Shown here piece by piece: positions 62,486-64,000 of a stretch of 64,000 bases of DNA. Below the pieces are notes generated by a model. The model had not been told where the DNA came from. It searched no databases and was given only the letters and a program-made list of their open reading frames with translations. Made by a program: the position numbers and the translations under genes. Origin of the DNA: an uncultured Prevotella sp. (GTDB lineage Bacteria > Bacteroidota > Bacteroidia > Bacteroidales > Bacteroidaceae). Numbering within the stretch: the stretch's first letter is position 1; the number at the start of each line of letters is the position of its first letter. Where the stretch lies: contig OMXO01000006.1 in the NCBI GenBank assembly GCA_900315035.1, positions 62,001 through 126,000 of the forward strand, given 5' to 3'.

Positions 62486-64000
62486 CTATTGCTCCTTCTG
62501 GGCAAAAATCTCACGGTATTCCGAGGGCGTCATGTTATAGATTTCCTTGAAGTAGCGGTTGAAAGTCATGGTATTGCTCAGGCCACTCTCTGAGGCGATG
62601 GTGGCAACGGTGTATTCGGGATGCTCCAACAGGAGGCGCGCACCGAACTCGACGCGCTTGGTGTTAATATAGACTGAGGCGTTGGAGGCATCGGAGTATT
62701 TGCTCATCATCTTGCCGAAACGGTTCTTATCGACACCGATCAGGCGCATCAGTTCTTCACGACCCAGATTGGGATCCAGGAACAGACGGTCGCGCGTCAC
62801 CTGAGTGTCCATCTCTACATAGAGGCGACGGTCCTCGTCGTCGGGCTGCTCCACATCCTCGGTCTTGTCGTCGGGCAACTCGAGCGTCTGCAGCTCCTCG
62901 ATGGCTTTCACCAACTCGGGCGACGTGGGGGGCTCACCGTTGATCACTGCCCGACGATAGGCATCAAGGCCGTTGAGCACCTTCAGCATCGTGCGGTTGC
63001 GACGGCGGATATGGCGCATGTAGTAGAGCACCACGATACCGAGTATAACCAACATGACAACCAACAGCGACAACATACTGACCCACAGCGCCTTACGATT
63101 CGAAGCATCTTGCTCTTCCAGCAAGTTATAGGTGGTCTGCATGTGCACGCCCATACGCTTGGTGTGCAGACTGAGCGCTATGTCACCAACCTTCGTACCA
63201 GCCTCGCCGGCCTTCTCAAAGTCACCCATCTTCGCATAGAGCAAAGCCTCGCGGTTCAGCAGCGAGAGCATGCGGTACGACGTCGTGTCGCCCTCCCCCT
63301 TCAGGTATTTGCCATAGCGCTGGAGCACGTCAAGGGCCTCGTCGCAATGGCCACTGAGATACAGGTAGCGATAGATGTCGATATCATCGAAGTCGCTGGA
63401 GCAGCAGGTCTTCTTCCACATGGCATAGGCCTTGTCGGCCTCCCCCATTCTGCCGGCCATCGCCAGCGCATTGGCACGGAGGGCATACACACGGCGCAGC
63501 CCGCGGTCGGTTTCTTCGGTATTCTGCGTGGGAGCAGGCTCACGGGCCTCTTCCTCCTGCAACTGCGACATGCGCATGGCCATGTCGTAACGGCCGTCGC
63601 GCGCGTACATTCTTACTAAATGTCCGTAGAAATTGCGCAAGTCAACATGTTTGTAGGGGTGGTCGGTCGCTTTCATCATCTCCACCGCCTTCGCACAGTA
63701 CTCATAACCCTTCTTCTTCTGACCGTTGTAGTGATGCCAGCGGCCACTAGTAGCATAGGTCATGGCCTCGAAAGCCTTATTGCCACACTCCTGGGCGAGT
63801 TTCCGCAGTCGGAAGATGGTCTGTGTCAGGCGGTCGGCATCGACCATCTGGTCGTAACAGTCCATCAGGTGTCGGAGAATCACGAGTTGTGCCTCGATGC
63901 TGTCTTTGATGTCGGGATTCTTCAAGGCACGCTCGTAGCAGGCAGCCGCCTTCATATGGTGGTTCGCCTTGAGGTACTTATCGCCCGCCGCCCGGTCGCT
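62486..64000 (-). CDS. TPR-membrane-AraC hybrid regulator, 5' end outside window
   Basis: A frame of at least 505 residues that runs past the right edge without a start (an internal Met at 63955 is not the true start, as TPR-like sequence continues upstream). The N-terminal part is helical repeats of the TPR type (about 300 residues). A membrane helix follows (LWVSMLSLLVVMLVILGIVVLYYM). The end is an AraC-family HTH (VEFGARLLLEHPEYTVATIA, SNTMTFNRYFKE). This layout is common for Bacteroidota regulators beside fimbrial loci. It probably activates the DUF3575-fimbrillin operon. Confidence 0.85.
   Translation of the reverse strand, partial: SDRAAGDKYLKANHHMKAAACYERALKNPDIKDSIEAQLVILRHLMDCYDQMVDADRLTQTIFRLRKLAQECGNKAFEAMTYATSGRWHHYNGQKKKGYEYCAKAVEMMKATDHPYKHVDLRNFYGHLVRMYARDGRYDMAMRMSQLQEEEAREPAPTQNTEETDRGLRRVYALRANALAMAGRMGEADKAYAMWKKTCCSSDFDDIDIYRYLYLSGHCDEALDVLQRYGKYLKGEGDTTSYRMLSLLNREALLYAKMGDFEKAGEAGTKVGDIALSLHTKRMGVHMQTTYNLLEEQDASNRKALWVSMLSLLVVMLVILGIVVLYYMRHIRRRNRTMLKVLNGLDAYRRAVINGEPPTSPELVKAIEELQTLELPDDKTEDVEQPDDEDRRLYVEMDTQVTRDRLFLDPNLGREELMRLIGVDKNRFGKMMSKYSDASNASVYINTKRVEFGARLLLEHPEYTVATIASESGLSNTMTFNRYFKEIYNMTPSEYREIFAQKEQ

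Overview
The window looks like a chromosomal segment of a Bacteroidales bacterium, most likely Prevotellaceae. The evidence is the Bacteroidota-type promoter box (TAnnTTTG) in front of many genes, few Shine-Dalgarno sites, a Mfa/Fim-type (type V) pilus locus, proteins with type IX secretion-like C-terminal ends, a GH3 enzyme of the xylan-degrading type, and the gene families seen (DUF3575, VirE-N/DUF3874, SusC-free fimbrillins). No rRNA, tRNA, CRISPR array, integrase or transposase was seen.

Layout. (1) 1-5.4 kb, minus strand: a signalling/cytoskeletal cluster. It holds an HTH-like regulator, a membrane-anchored Ser/Thr kinase, a small secreted protein, a three-helix membrane protein behind a structured leader, and a large tubulin/FtsZ-superfamily protein that runs off the left edge. 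(2) 5.5-9.2 kb: a decayed accessory patch. It holds an antitoxin with a broken PIN toxin, a duplicated and deleted kinase tail, an iteron-like region of 11-bp repeats with two 18-bp palindromes, and an orphan VirE/DUF3874 P-loop replication-type protein, plus a scrap of a cysteine peptidase. (3) 9.2-30.5 kb: mostly housekeeping. It holds an EamA exporter, ligA, two patatin-like lipases, trmD, trpS, a Xaa-Pro aminopeptidase, a C1 peptidase, recJ (N-terminally frameshifted), recQ, a PurF-like protein without the glutaminase cysteine, a MaoC hydratase, ilvC, a GH3 glycosidase and an acyl-ACP thioesterase. (4) 30.5-62.2 kb, minus strand: one long, apparently co-directional locus. A DUF3575 protein is followed by a large fimbrillin, a Mfa2/FimB-type anchor, three more fimbrillins, two tip-like lipoproteins, a giant protein of about 3,900 residues with roughly 35 copies of a [VI][YF]GGGN motif and a sorting-like C-terminus, a 421-residue relative, and a second giant (2,098 residues) with the same repeats. 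(5) 62.2-64 kb: an upstream region with repeated operator-like sites and a TPR/AraC membrane regulator cut by the right edge.

How it fits together: the right half reads as a type V pilus operon under an AraC-type regulator. Very large repeat proteins lie where P. gingivalis has its tip protein Mfa5, so they are candidate pilus-tip or surface adhesins. The second giant gene ends 10 bp before the acyl-ACP thioesterase, a gene that in related genomes belongs to the ilv operon, so the pilus locus seems to have been rearranged into that operon. The left end (tubulin-like protein, membrane partner, kinase) is the other candidate for a poorly described system.
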